Shown here one piece after another: positions 45,996 to 56,970 of a stretch of DNA of 64,000 nt. The stretch comes from Fasciola hepatica. Its lineage: Eukaryota; Platyhelminthes; Trematoda; Plagiorchiida; Fasciolidae. Under the pieces are notes generated by a model, which saw nothing but the letters and a program-made list of their open reading frames with translations, had not been told where the DNA came from and did no database searches. The number at the start of each line of letters is the position of its first letter. Position 1 is the first letter of the stretch. The DNA lies in NCBI GenBank assembly GCA_948099385.1, contig CANUEZ040000117.1, positions 1 through 64,000 on the forward strand, written 5' to 3'. The translations under genes were made by a program, and so were the position numbers.

Positions 45996-46821
45996 TGTTG
46001 CTACTATCCCGGTGTCTAGGGCTGTGAATCTAGCAGTAACTTAGTTTCACTAGCTACATGCACGATATGGGCAGAACACGATTACGGGCAGCAGAACAAA
46101 TTCCAATCGAATAACCGTGTTTATCGATGATTCGTGGTTCTAAATAATACAATAAGCATAAATATACAGCAAATAAAAGACTTACAGCCAGGTGAGAAAC
46201 CAAGAACAATGGGCAGTAAGCTTCCGAAAATCGGCACAGCGCAGAAAATAAAAACGGTCCACTTGGCAGGCAGCTGAACGAAACTGTAGCGCAGTTCGGT
46301 TGCGGTACAATCAATAATTCAAGAACCTTTACCGTCACAAATCAATAATTCAATTACAAACGCGTGAACTGGACTGTGGTTGCAATGGTAATGAGTGCCA
46401 TCAACAAATAAGTACAAATAAGCTAAGTCTGTGGAGTAAACAAAGGCACGTGTCAACATGAATGGGCGAATCCGGCACTAGATCTGTTAATGCCGTTGAC
46501 GTATGACGGCCAATAGTGGAGTGCACTGACAGAAACGATAGGACTGGGAGTTCGAGCCTCCGCTCGGCAGTACAAATTAAACACTCAGAAAGATTATATA
46601 ACAGTAAACGTGTAGACCTTCGGGAAAACAAGGTTATGAACAAATACGTGAACTGTTCATGTAATAAGTACCATGAAACTCAAGTATGAACTGATGTGAT
46701 ACCTTAAAAACAGGGAAAATACATTACGAATGTCCGGGGTTCACGATGCATGTACTCACTACTAATAAGTAACTAAACAGAAGACAAAAGGGCAAACTCT
46801 AATTACGATTCGTAATTAACA
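45996..46821 (-). repeat. Old solitary Bel/Pao LTR with an antisense tRNA-like block
   Basis: The reverse complement starts TGTTAATTACGAATCGTAATT and ends GGGATAGTAGCAACA, matching both ends of the young LTRs at 12,994 and 61,538. Between lie diverged but collinear segments (GCGCTACAGTTTCG, CTCACCTGGCTGTAAGTC, TTTGTTCTGCTGCCCGTA). Flanks show GCCGT on one side and GTCGT on the other, an imperfect 5-bp duplication, as expected for a solo LTR left by recombination. It contains the 44-base segment missing in the 12,994 copy. About 230 extra bases (46,385-46,615) carry A-box-like CGGCCAATAGTGG and B-box-like GAGTTCGAGCC on the plus strand. Confidence 0.83.
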
Positions 46822-47784
46822 GTCGTATACAAGCAACACCACATGCATAACCGGTAACTGTGCTCTTGAATTTTCACGCTAGAGCATTCATGCTTTGATC
46901 AGCAATTACGCAGTGCTCCCAACGTGTTGTTTATTTCCCACCTACCCACTTACATTTGTCACCCATTGAACATTTCCTCGGGATCTGTTCCAAAGTACGC
47001 AGAACACGTCGTTCATTCTCATCGGCAATGGGATTTCACCTTATTTCAGCAATAATCCAAGGGTTTTTTTGTGAAACGTGGAACATCTCTCCGCTCAATC
47101 TGCTATTAGATCTGCCTCAAACAAGAAAACGTTAAACTTTCCATTAGATGACGTGACTGTTCCCTCACCCATCACCGGGAATATCCACCTCCGGTGGTCT
47201 GCGTACACTCGATTCCATAGTATTCAGCTGCGATGCCTTTGTCTCGGACAGTCTCAGACCACACAACCATCCCGGTCCACTCAGCTGTAACGACTGTGTT
47301 CTCCTCGTCGATCTTCGTTGTCTCCCTGAGTTATTCTCAAGTCTTAGGAAATATAATTGCATTATTGTGCTTTAGTGATATTGGATTCCAAATAAAGAAT
47401 TCATCTTCGAAACTATTAGTATACACGGAATTGCGTACAAAGCTTGCTCGAACAATTAGTTTGAACAACACGCAAACTTTGCATGCCGTATTATCACCAT
47501 GCAAGTATCACTGGAATACAAGTCTAAATTCTTACTAGATCACTTGTCGCGTAGATTATTAGAATTACACGGTCCCACATCTGCCTCATGCCTCAACGAA
47601 GATAGAGAGAGAGAAAAATAAAAGGAAGACTAGATGGAGAATTGTGCCCAAATCTTTGTACGTAGTCCATCGTTTTTTATAAATATTCCTTTACTCATTT
47701 TCTTACTTTGATGTACTGACAATATGATGGTCTTTTTGAGTGTTGAAGTGTAAGCAATTGAATAGAAAGAAGTGTTAAAAAAGG
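46822..47784. other. No recognisable gene
   Basis: Frames up to 101 codons (47,233-47,538 plus) without motifs. Confidence 0.35.
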
Positions 47785-47940
47785 AGACCATCGGTCGTCC
47801 AATGGTCAGCCTCGTGGATTTTAAATACTAAAGTCCTTAGTTCGATTCCCGTCACCCCCGATCATTCCTCCCATCCGGCAGCCTCTGACTGGCGATGGCT
47901 TTCTTCCATTATTATCTTCGCTTGTCGTTCAATGGGTTAA
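47785..47940 (+). mobile_element. tRNA-derived SINE, family A
   Basis: CGGTCGTCCAATGGTCAGCC (A-box region, about 47,790) and TAGTTCGATTCCCGT (B box, about 47,839) form a recognisable tRNA-like head; GGCAGCCTCTGACTGGCGATGG is the family body. Confidence 0.68.
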
Positions 47941-48149
47941 AAAGAAGTAACTTGATTACTATGGTGAAAAATATCATTCTTCATATAGTATTGAAGCTCA
48001 GCTTGTCACTAAAAGCAGTCTGTCCAAAAATTCGGGATCACATACATTCGGTCGAAATCCTGATATGCGGTCGAGCTCCACTTTGTGCTGATGGTACTAC
48101 TCTCTCTCTCTCTCTCTTTCTTCCGCTAAGCAGTAGTGTTTATTGCGTA

Positions 48150-48270
48150 CTTTCGTCCACTGAGAGTAGTCCCTGTTAGGTGTTCGACTGAAAATCGTTC
48201 ACCCCGGGTTCGAGCTCCAGTGGGAGCTCAGTTGACGTGCACTGTTGATAATTCCATGCAAGGATAAAAC
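48150..48270 (+). mobile_element. tRNA-derived SINE, family B
   Basis: CCCGGGTTCGAGCTCCAGTG (B box, about 48,205), then GGGAGCTCAGTTGACGTGCAC and TGATAATTCC, shared with 19,240-19,262. The A-box side is degenerate. Confidence 0.55.
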
Positions 48271-48879
48271 AGCTTTAAATTGCTTTCTTGATTTTCACCT
48301 AGGAGTTCAGAATTCAGACTGTATGACGAATCACATTTCCAAACATCTATTATCTCACTACAAACCAAAATATATATTCTCTTTTTCAGTTCCTCACTTG
48401 ATCAGATGCCAAAAGTAACTTGTTGTACGACAAATCCAAAAGGAAGTAAAATGTTGATGATTATTATAATTATGAGGTTGTCGGGTAACAAGGCAGAGAA
48501 CATCAGAGTATTGTCTAGGGATACCGACAGCGGCCGTGGCGAAATCATAAATTCGTAACCCGGACTTGATAAACTGGTACTTTGTTCATCCAAGCAACAG
48601 TGATGGACTTGATTCCGAATTTTTGGATGTGGCTCAATGAAAAAGGCATGAAGTTCTCAGTCTATGGACTTGACTGCGTTCGGCTTCAGAGTTGCAACCC
48701 ACAAGCCTATCCAGCCGGATGATAACAGACATTAGGGGCTACGACCATGTGCCCTGTCCAGCAGCGTACTTTCTTCGATCATGATTGTCGCTTGTATGAC
48801 CTTTCTGGTGGCTTTTAAAATTTCGATTTCTCTCCCTCCCGACTGGGTATGACTGCCGGGTAGTTAGAAATGCCGGAGC
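48271..48879. other. No recognisable gene
   Basis: No open frame above 63 codons and no motif seen. Confidence 0.4.
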
Positions 48880-49685
48880 ACTAAAGCGCTATGTCTCACT
48901 CAGTCTACTCAGGAGTAGAGAGTGTATGTACCATGTACCGATAACTTTCACGATGCATTTTCCCCGTTTCTTATGCACTGACACAGTTCGTACGTTTTAC
49001 GATGCATATTGCGCGAACCCCTCAGATTTGTCTTCCCGGCTCTGGTGTATTAAGATTGGGCATTTTCATTATGAGGAAATGTTCCCGAAAACGTTCATGA
49101 AAATAGCTTCCCGGGGGCTCAAACTCCCGACCCAAACCCCGCTGCCAGTGCACTACACCTCCATGTCACCGTCGGGCACTTCCGGCACGGACAGACTTGT
49201 GGCCAGGTTTATTCGTTGGTGTTGCCACGTCCCTTCCATCGTTTTCCAGTTACAATTATTTGTACTTTGACATTGGTAGTTCTTTTACGTATTCCAACTA
49301 CAGATTATTGTCTTATTCTGCGATTGAAGTAATTATTTCTTGTTAGCTAGATAGTTTTGTGATTCACTGTCCGTATCGTGATCGCGCTATGACACAGTTT
49401 CGCTTGACTCCTCGCCATGTGGACCGTTTATGTCCGTTCTGTCCCGAGTTACGGCATAGCTTTCTGTTCTAATTTTTCTTGATAGCTGACCTTGCCGTAA
49501 GCCTTAGCATTCATATTTTTATGTATATGGTATTATATAGAACCACAAAATTACAATGAACAAGAGTAAGCAAGAGGAATTTGTTTTGTTGTCCTTAGCC
49601 GAGTACAGCCCGTATCGTGCTTAAAGCTACGGAGAATAAGTTTCTGTCAGATCGATGGCCCAAGAAATCCGGATAGTTGCTATAA
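48880..49685 (+). repeat. Old Bel/Pao LTR relic with an antisense tRNA-like block
   Basis: Collinear with the young LTRs: AGTGTATGTACC and CACTGACACAGTTCG (48,920-48,990), then TTCCCGGCTC..GATTGG (about 49,035-49,060), then GACACAGTTTCGCTTGACTCC (49,390), AGAACCACAAAATTACAATG, TTTGTTTTGTTGTCC and CAGCCCGTATCGTGCTTAAAGC to an end near 49,685. The first ~60 bases of the LTR are not recognisable. The extra ~250 bases at about 49,100-49,350 are homologous to the extra block in the LTR at 46,385 (for example AGTACAAATAA and AGTGCACTG in the reverse complement) and sit in the same antisense orientation. Confidence 0.75.
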
Positions 49686-50104
49686 CTTCACATTTACGAA
49701 AAAACATGGAGAAATGATTCCCCATGGCATGCTACCTCTCAGTTCTTCACGGAGGAACCGTGAAGGCTTTGTGCGTCTGTTACTTTCGGCAAGTGTAGGA
49801 ATTCACAATCAGTAGCTTAATTCCACTGAGTTTTGTAACTGAAACTCGAGTCGGGTCGGCTTACACGATTGTCAGTAATACACGAGAATCTCTGATACGC
49901 ACACTCTCAATGTCTTTCTTCACGTCGAGATTACATGTCACTGTGCCGATATGTCACTGATTTTGGTCTTTAACATCACATAATTCAAACACCAACGGAA
50001 TTTCAGGATGAATTTCTTGTCAAAAAGAACCAAACAGAAGCATAGTTATTACAAACGACCGGTAGTGCTTGATCACTGATACAAATACCAGGTGTTGTTA
50101 CCGT
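49686..50104. other. No recognisable gene
   Basis: No motif-bearing frame. Confidence 0.35.
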
Positions 50105-50270
50105 TGTTTTGGGACGGTGCTGGTCAAATGGTCATAGTCGTATAATTAAGGCCTTCGTGTCCGGGGTTCGATTCTTCTCGCCGTCCGTCGTTTTCTTGTG
50201 CTGGCAGCTTTTGATTGGTCACGGCCCTCTTCGGCAAATATTGTAAATTGTTAGACAACAAATAAAAATG
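50105..50270 (+). mobile_element. tRNA-derived SINE, family A
   Basis: GCTGGTCAAATGGTCATAG (A-box region), CGGGGTTCGATTCTTC (B box, about 50,162), GGCAGCTTTTGATTGGTCACGG (body) and an AAATAAAAATG tail near 50,260. Confidence 0.68.
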
Positions 50271-51995
50271 GAAGCCAAGAATTATTTATTTATTTATAAA
50301 CATAGTATCAAATTTGAATTATTACGATACAAACTGACCGGACACAACACAAGCCTGGCTGTCCCACTGTGTGAACTTCGTAATTGGGAAACAAACCGAT
50401 TTGAATTTTTCAACCACAATTTTAATACCACTAGCATCTGCACCTTCACTCGGTGTAAGCTAATGGGATTGTTTGGTCCCACTAGCTGGGCGAATGCCCA
50501 CACTACGAGTCGCATGTCTTTCAGACATCCAGCAGAGCAGATAAAGATCAGTTCCAGTGGCACGGGATTGGTTTGCGGAATTGGATGAGTCCAGTCTGCT
50601 CAGTGAGACAGGGGGCTGGATGAACGACACATGAGGTTTGTTATCCGACGATCATTTGGGCTGAGACGTGTATTACGCATGCACACACACACACACACTT
50701 ACACACACGCGTACACAAACGCGCACAAACGCAAAAGCCCACTCAGCTCCTGTCCTACTCTCATATAGAGCCCCATTAGTAATCACCATTCCCTCAGTCC
50801 ACATGGCACATACCTGGATTGACGTCTCGGGGACGACGGAAGGGAGTGACCATGCGAACTCGCCACGTGGATGGCGGTGGCGATGACGACGGCAATGCAC
50901 ACGCAGATGTGGATAGTAATCATGGTGATGATAATGACAGCAACAATAATAATAGTAGTAGTGAATTATTCCACAATGGCCTAACGCGCGCACACAAGCA
51001 CTCGAACAAACAAACAAACAAACAAACAAACAAACAAACAAACAAACTGGGATTTTCAAATGACTCATCACGTAGTAATAAGGCTCAGCTCACAGCTGAG
51101 ATTTCCCAAAGGCCCAGCATCCAACTGACCGACCGCCCGGCTGACCGGCCAACTGACTAGACACATAGACAGAGAAAACACGGGAGGAGTGGTAAGTGGT
51201 ATTCAATGCTGTCTGATCACGTTTCTGTCACAGTCTGACCCGACTTCCTTTCCAGATTTCTCGGAAGAGTTTCGGATATGACAAAACACAACAGGTTCGT
51301 TTGTTGTCGTTCATGTCAGTGACATGGATGGGGAAACACCAAAACGTGGACAGGGTACACGCGGCTATCGAGAAACGCATGTGTTTTCCTGTGTGCAGGT
51401 GGTCAGAGGCCGGGACCAAACACACCGTGTAAGGACATAATTACACTGTCTGTGGTGGGTCGTCGACCGATTATAACGTACCCTATGTCATCTTCACGGG
51501 CATCATTTTTCTCAGCTCGAGATTTACCAATGTCCACCCTCCTTCTTAGCTATCTGTCTATTATCCGAAATTGTGAAAATAACATTTTGATAATAATTGT
51601 AACAATCAGTGTGACATCCTTCTCACTCGAGGGGAATGACTAAGAACTGTGCGTGTATAGAATACAGTGGTCTCACTATACATGATCGCGGATGGAAATG
51701 AATCGACCTGGTTCACAAGACAGTGTTTTGTCACTTCGTGATCTTGTCCATTTTAACTTTTGCGCAGCCAATTCTACTCAAATTTGGTCCGGTATTTGTT
51801 AGGAAGGGGAACTAAATTTGAGGTGTTCACGGTTTGATGAATTCAGTTTTATTCCACCATCAACAACGTGGATTGAGTAATTTAAGATTCACCATTTATT
51901 AGTCCCCTTTCCAATTCTGATTGCATTCATGGTGGACTATGGACGCACTACACATTTGTATTATCTAGCTGATTAGGATGCCTCAGTTCTAGTGA
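50271..51995. other. No recognisable gene; low-complexity tracts
   Basis: Holds CA-rich sequence (50,680-50,735), degenerate GATGAT/AATAAT (50,880-50,960), the AAAC repeat listed separately and a GACCGACC-type tract (51,127-51,160). Frames up to 132 codons derive from the low-complexity sequence. Confidence 0.4.
51005..51047. repeat. (AAAC)n microsatellite
   Basis: About 11 AAAC tetranucleotide units. Confidence 0.95.
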
Positions 51996-51999
51996 ATAT

Positions 52000-52080
52000 A
52001 CACTGAACCTGGATCGGGTCTCGAACTCGGAGTGAGTGGCTCACAATGCCACCGAGCAGTTTTCTAGCTTCGTTCTCAAC
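52000..52080 (-). mobile_element. tRNA-like sequence, possible SINE B relative
   Basis: The complement reads GCTCGGTGGCATTGTGAGCC, then GAGTTCGAGACCCG (B box) and CAGGTTCAGTGTATATTCAC, loosely like the post-B-box part of family B. Diverged; low confidence. Confidence 0.4.
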
Positions 52081-53464
52081 CACCGGTATTTCAACAATAT
52101 ATTGGCTGGCCCGTGTCCATGGTGGGAGTGTCACCTTGGAGTGTAGTTGAAAACGTGGGCCAGTACTGTCAAATCGGACGGTCAGCTATTAGAACTCCAG
52201 TCTGTCTACGACTTTCTCAAGCAGAACTAGATTTCTCTGTGCTTAGTTCTTGTCTTCGATCTTCGCTCGTGGGCAGGTGCCATTCGGGACTTCAAGGAGC
52301 TAGCCGCACAAAAGTAAAAGTACTTTCGAAATATTCTGTTACGAGCTATGAAAGAAAATAACTCGTCACTTGCTGAGGGATCGGTCTAAACGAGAGATAC
52401 CCATTCATTTTGAACATTTGTCTTATTTTGTCATTCTTAGTTTTCTAATCAAAAATCCCATCCGTTTCCGTTCGATTCGCTACCGAGCACCATTCAGTGG
52501 CACGTTCACACATTCTCGAACAGTTTTTCTCGTTCGTTTTTTTCTTGTATATTTACCCCAAGTTATGAACTTGATTCCACAATGCAGAAGCATTTGTGTT
52601 CACGCTTACATCCCTAGTATGGCTTTGACCGAATTATTTTTGGTCTTTGCGTGTCATTCTTCAGTTTGGTCCCGGAATCTGGTCAGAAATTCTCCCCTTC
52701 CCTCAATCTCTCTCAGCTTTTGGTTGCTTAATCAGGGATCAGGTTTATGCGAGGTAATGCGAACAACACAGTCACATTTTGACACTCAGTACGCATTTCA
52801 AAAACTTCAACGACCGTGACACTGACACGAACGAGCGACGATCACCACAGGACGGAAACAACGTGATGACCTTGTACAGCGGTTACACACACGTCCACGT
52901 TATCGAGGACTAAAAAGGCGGACAGACTGAATGGACGCAGCGCTTGTACGTGAGCGTAAAACATGAATTATCTGCAAAGGCATTGGATGAAAACTCAATG
53001 AGCCCAAGCTCAGTGAGAGTATATGCAGGCACCAAAGCTTACATCAGAGAATATGGGAACGGCAGCCTGCGCCACACGCAGGAAAGATGAATTTCTTGAT
53101 CCGTCGGGTGATCTGTTAGGACAAACAATCTGGACGCCAAGAATGAAAGACGAACAGATTGTCATGTGATAGATGTGTCGTGAAAGCGGTGTACAATGCC
53201 GTGTCAGTAAGGTCGCCTCACTCTGTGAAAAGGTTCGAACTTCCTGTTGAAACATGGTGACTAAGCAGCCGATGAAATGTAATATGACGGATAAAATAGT
53301 TGTACTTACAGTCTTAGAGTAAATCGTTCTTATTGTGTGACGAATCATTCATGAACTAAGAAAAATACGTCGTACTACTCAAATATATTCATATTCATGT
53401 TGATTGAGGGCCCTCATTCCACAAACACTACGCTCAGGTTGCACTTCCTTTGTTTCTCTTCACT
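52081..53464. other. No recognised gene; 149-codon open frame
   Basis: The plus-strand frame 52,370-52,819 (149 codons) is hydrophobic in places (FVILSFLI, TVFLVRFFLVYL) but its composition looks like a chance frame. I see no signal peptide followed by a coherent domain. GGCACCAAAGCTTACATCAG at about 53,030 belongs to the dispersed repeat also seen at 30,328 and 59,978. Confidence 0.3.
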
Positions 53465-53630
53465 TCATTTTTATAATATTACAATGGGACAATATGTGAG
53501 AAGCTGGGCTTGACCCAACACAGGCTACCAGTCAGAGAAAATGACCGGAGGCGGCAAGACTCGAACCTGGGACGGAAGGGGCCAAAGTCCACCGGGAAGA
53601 CTGTTTAACCACCAACAACAACTCAAATGA
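53465..53630 (-). mobile_element. tRNA-derived SINE, family A
   Basis: Minus-strand copy with complement of the B box (GACTCGAACCTGGG at 53,559), body (ATGACCGGAGGC and TACCAGTCAGAG) and tail near 53,470. Confidence 0.66.
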
Positions 53631-54249
53631 TCTACAACTGGTATTCGTGAGCACAGTCGTTTTGGTTGTGTGTGTGTGTTCGTGTGCGTGCGTGCGTGCG
53701 TGCGTGTGCACGTGCTCAATGGCCTAAAACAGACAGATTGATGTTTGGAAGGCAAATGACTTTATTTTTGTTGACAGTTTTAGTTTCACCTTCTGGCTGC
53801 ATGAAACCAGAATGACATGAAGTGCTGATCCCCGGGTTCTTCATCTGTTTCGTTTCTTCCGAGTTAGACCTAAAAATCAACTCTGTGGGAGTCTTTTTTT
53901 TCTACATTGTGACATTCAGCCACAAATCAGTCAATCACTCAGTCAGTTAGTTGGATAGTCAACTTAGTTCAACTCTCACTGTGTGGAAATGGTCTCACTG
54001 GTCTTTGGGGGGTATTCTTGAATGTATATGTACGGTATCTGTGCAACCAGGACACGATGTCAATCAATGCTGTCTGCATTACATCGGCACAAACGCACAA
54101 GCACAGATTAACAAGACACGTAGTTGTGGCTGGTTAGATTCTCCAATGATGATGAAGTTGAATGAAACCCCGTGTAAAGGTGACAGAGTAACGATTCTCG
54201 ACAAACAGGTCACACGCAAACAGGCTCATGCTCACATGCACACATACAT

Positions 54250-54282
<33 letters not shown>

Positions 54283-54804
54283 CCGCACACAGTATAGCAG
54301 ACTTCAAGATCGATCAAAGCTGAAATCCTCCCCGAAATATGTGCAAGTATCGGAACGGGCTCTGCCCGTCTGAAAGCAGACGCTCTGTGAAATCAGCAAC
54401 TAAATGTCTGTCTGACCGACGGACGAAGATGTATACAGTGCATTCTCTGGGTAGTGATTGACAGACATGGTTTCCGATATTGTCATTTACTTTTCTTTCT
54501 TTTCAATCTCTTTCTCTCTCTGTCTGTCCAGTCACGATTACAGGGACTATATTAAATTACCGAGACCGTGTTCTACGTTTGAGAGATCTTGATTAAATCA
54601 TCAAATGCTCAAATCAAGCTCTCATTGGAAGTTCACTTTGGCGAGCAAAAATCAAATGGGGTTTTTCGCTTTCATTCGGAACGTGGGTTGCACGGGAACG
54701 CATGTTTTCGGTGGTTTTATTCACAAGTCTTTCCAACCAAACCTATATGAGTATATAATAGCCGGAAGGCAGTGTACCACTGGTTTCATTCACTGGTGCA
54801 ATAT
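53631..54804. other. No recognisable gene; GTGC and CA microsatellites
   Basis: GTGC-type repeat near 53,680-53,706 and a CA run at 54,251-54,281. The 140-codon frame 53,951-54,373 reads through the CA run and has no motif. Confidence 0.4.
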
Positions 54805-55020
54805 GTGCAGATCCCGTTTTGATAGCTTGATGGTAACGCACGCGACTCACAAATGTGCATCTCTAGTTCGAGTCCCAGAGTGGGATTCCGTCTATGAGCA
54901 CTGCTCAGCTAACGATTCCGGATTAGCCGGATATAACAACTGGGCACAGGGCTTCCACGGTTTTCATTGGTGGGTTCAGCCTGCATATTACATGATGAAT
55001 CGTATTCTTTATGAATCAAG
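54805..55020 (+). mobile_element. tRNA-derived SINE, family B
   Basis: GATAGCTTGATGGTAACGC (A-box region, about 54,820), TAGTTCGAGTCCCAG (B box, about 54,874) and TATGAGCACTGCTCAGCTAAC match the family order at 19,160 and 48,150. The 162-codon frame 54,605-55,093 runs through it and is not credible as a gene. Confidence 0.6.
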
Positions 55021-56084
55021 TATCCTAATACTTACACTTATAAAGCAAAGAAATTCTGTCCGCTGCCTATTGCATAAGCCTTCGTTGGATTAAGGTACCT
55101 ACAATGAACTTGTTCATCATCCTCTAACGAGATGGTGAAACGGACGAGACACAACTGTATCTGCCCAATCAGACAGTTCAAAATGGCATAGCATGTGCAG
55201 CAATTTGTACAGTTTGTGTACACGCCAAGATCGATCCACCGGTTGTCTGTATATGGGACGAAAACAGATGAGTCAACTTGATTCAAACTACGTTTGCCCA
55301 AATGAGCGAAATGCTTCATCGCTACACTCATAGCTAACGTGATCGGCTTTTTACCAGGACGATACTTCGTTTCGTTGACGGCTTTGGTTTCAAGAAACGG
55401 ATACTGATTGTGTTAGCAGTTGTTACTATCCCAAACCTTCTGACTACTCTTGATGCGTATTGTGGGACTCGGTAGATAACTGTCGAGACCTAGTATAAAT
55501 TGATTGAGTGGTGCATTTAGACCAAGTGCCCAGCAATCGAACTTGTTACGGTCCCATCCTTCGTGTATCAAAGTCAGCTTGGGTGATATTCTTGGATGGG
55601 CTTAGGTAACTGCATTATTATTCGACCGCCGTAAGAAGCACTCCGGATGAACTAGAATCCGCCCACCATTATTAACAAAATTCAAAGACAGTTTGCCTTT
55701 GATTTGACATCTGGTTGCCGATGACGTCATGAAAGCAAATCTGATCCCTTCGGCTTTCACTGCGGGTCTCACTGGGCCACACCAGACTCAGTTATGACCT
55801 CTCCCCTGAAAGAGAGAAAGAAGAGGCTTTTCCTCCTCTCATCCGGTGCTATTCACGCTGTTTTTCTGGTTCTATCCAGTTTCGTGCATTAGAAAGTCTC
55901 TGTATACCCGCTGTTTAAAAGTGTTTTCCGTGTCCAAAGTAAATTCAGTGCAGATCTGCCTAGCTCTGTCCGGAAGTCGGTGTACCAAATTACGTTTGAG
56001 GTCAAATGATACGGATCTGTGAAAAGTGAATTTCCGGTTCACTTTAAAGATAAAACGAAAAACTGTCAGTAGTAATCTCGGATT
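55021..56084. other. No recognisable gene
   Basis: Frames of 97 codons or fewer, no motifs. Confidence 0.35.
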
Positions 56085-56190
56085 GTAGTGTAGTGTAGTG
56101 TAGTGTAGTGTAGTGTAGGGTAGTGTAGTGTAGTGTGGTGTAGTGTAGTGTAGTGTAGTGTAGTGTAGTGTAGTGTAGTGTAGTGTAGTG
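56085..56190. repeat. (TAGTG)n pentanucleotide repeat
   Basis: About 21 units with two point-variant units (TAGGG, TGGTG). The minus-strand frame 55,872-56,270 reads His-Tyr-Thr repeats through it and is not a gene. Positions 56,191-56,804 hold nothing I recognise. Confidence 0.95.
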
Positions 56191-56804
56191 GCGTGGGTTA
56201 CCACACCTGTATTCCGTTGGAATTCCTTCGAATCTGAAAGTTCCACTATGTTAGTACAGACAAAAGACATGGAAGTACTGTTAAGATTAGTTAGGACTGC
56301 TTAGCCAGCTGGCCACATTGTGGCTTAAACTTTGTATGAGTGATTATGAGTCCGACATTTCTCTACAGAATTATCCAGGCTAGTTCACGAGACTTTACTT
56401 AACTTCGACATTGCACGGAGTAGCACTTTTTCATCATTGAATTTTCAAGGTTAACAATCCATCACTCGCAGTGCCATCGGTTCCTTTGGTTGTTACGACA
56501 ACTTGAATCGTTTCGTATGAAAGTTAAATCTCGAAATACAAAAATGACCGTGCATTCTGCGAGATCAAGGTACCGGTGATTCTGTGGTAGACATTGTTCT
56601 GAATCTTGTGGTAAAAGTTTTATTAGGAAGAACGTCTGAAGTGAGGATTCACCACAGTCCTGATGGCAGTTACAAAATATTCGTCACTGCGAGGGAATAT
56701 AACTCGGAACGCTCTTGCACTTACTAATTAATAAGTGATGGGTTTTAGGTAGCACCGAACGTTCGACTCAGGTTGCGATGTGGCATTTAGCCAACCGACC
56801 GGCG

Positions 56805-56970
56805 TTGATTAGACGGTCGTCGCGGTGAGCTTTCAACCTCTCTGTCCCGAGTTCGAATCCTGCTTCCGCCGCCGGTCCCGTTCCCCAACGGTCAGCCTCA
56901 AATTGGCCACGAGAGTCCCCGTCCTGAGATTTTGCGCCTTTATTATGTGATGAAAACCAAATAAATGAAA
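56805..56970 (+). mobile_element. tRNA-derived SINE, family A
   Basis: The best-preserved head of the family: GCGTTGATTAGACGGTCGTC, CGAGTTCGAATCCTGCTTCC (B box, about 56,849), GCCGGTCCCGTTCCCCAAC (body), CAGCCTCAAATTGGCCACG and an AAACCAAATAAATG tail. Confidence 0.7.

Noticed and set aside
52370..52819. A 149-codon membrane protein.
   Set aside because: Hydrophobic patches only; no coherent transmembrane or signal pattern and no family match by eye.
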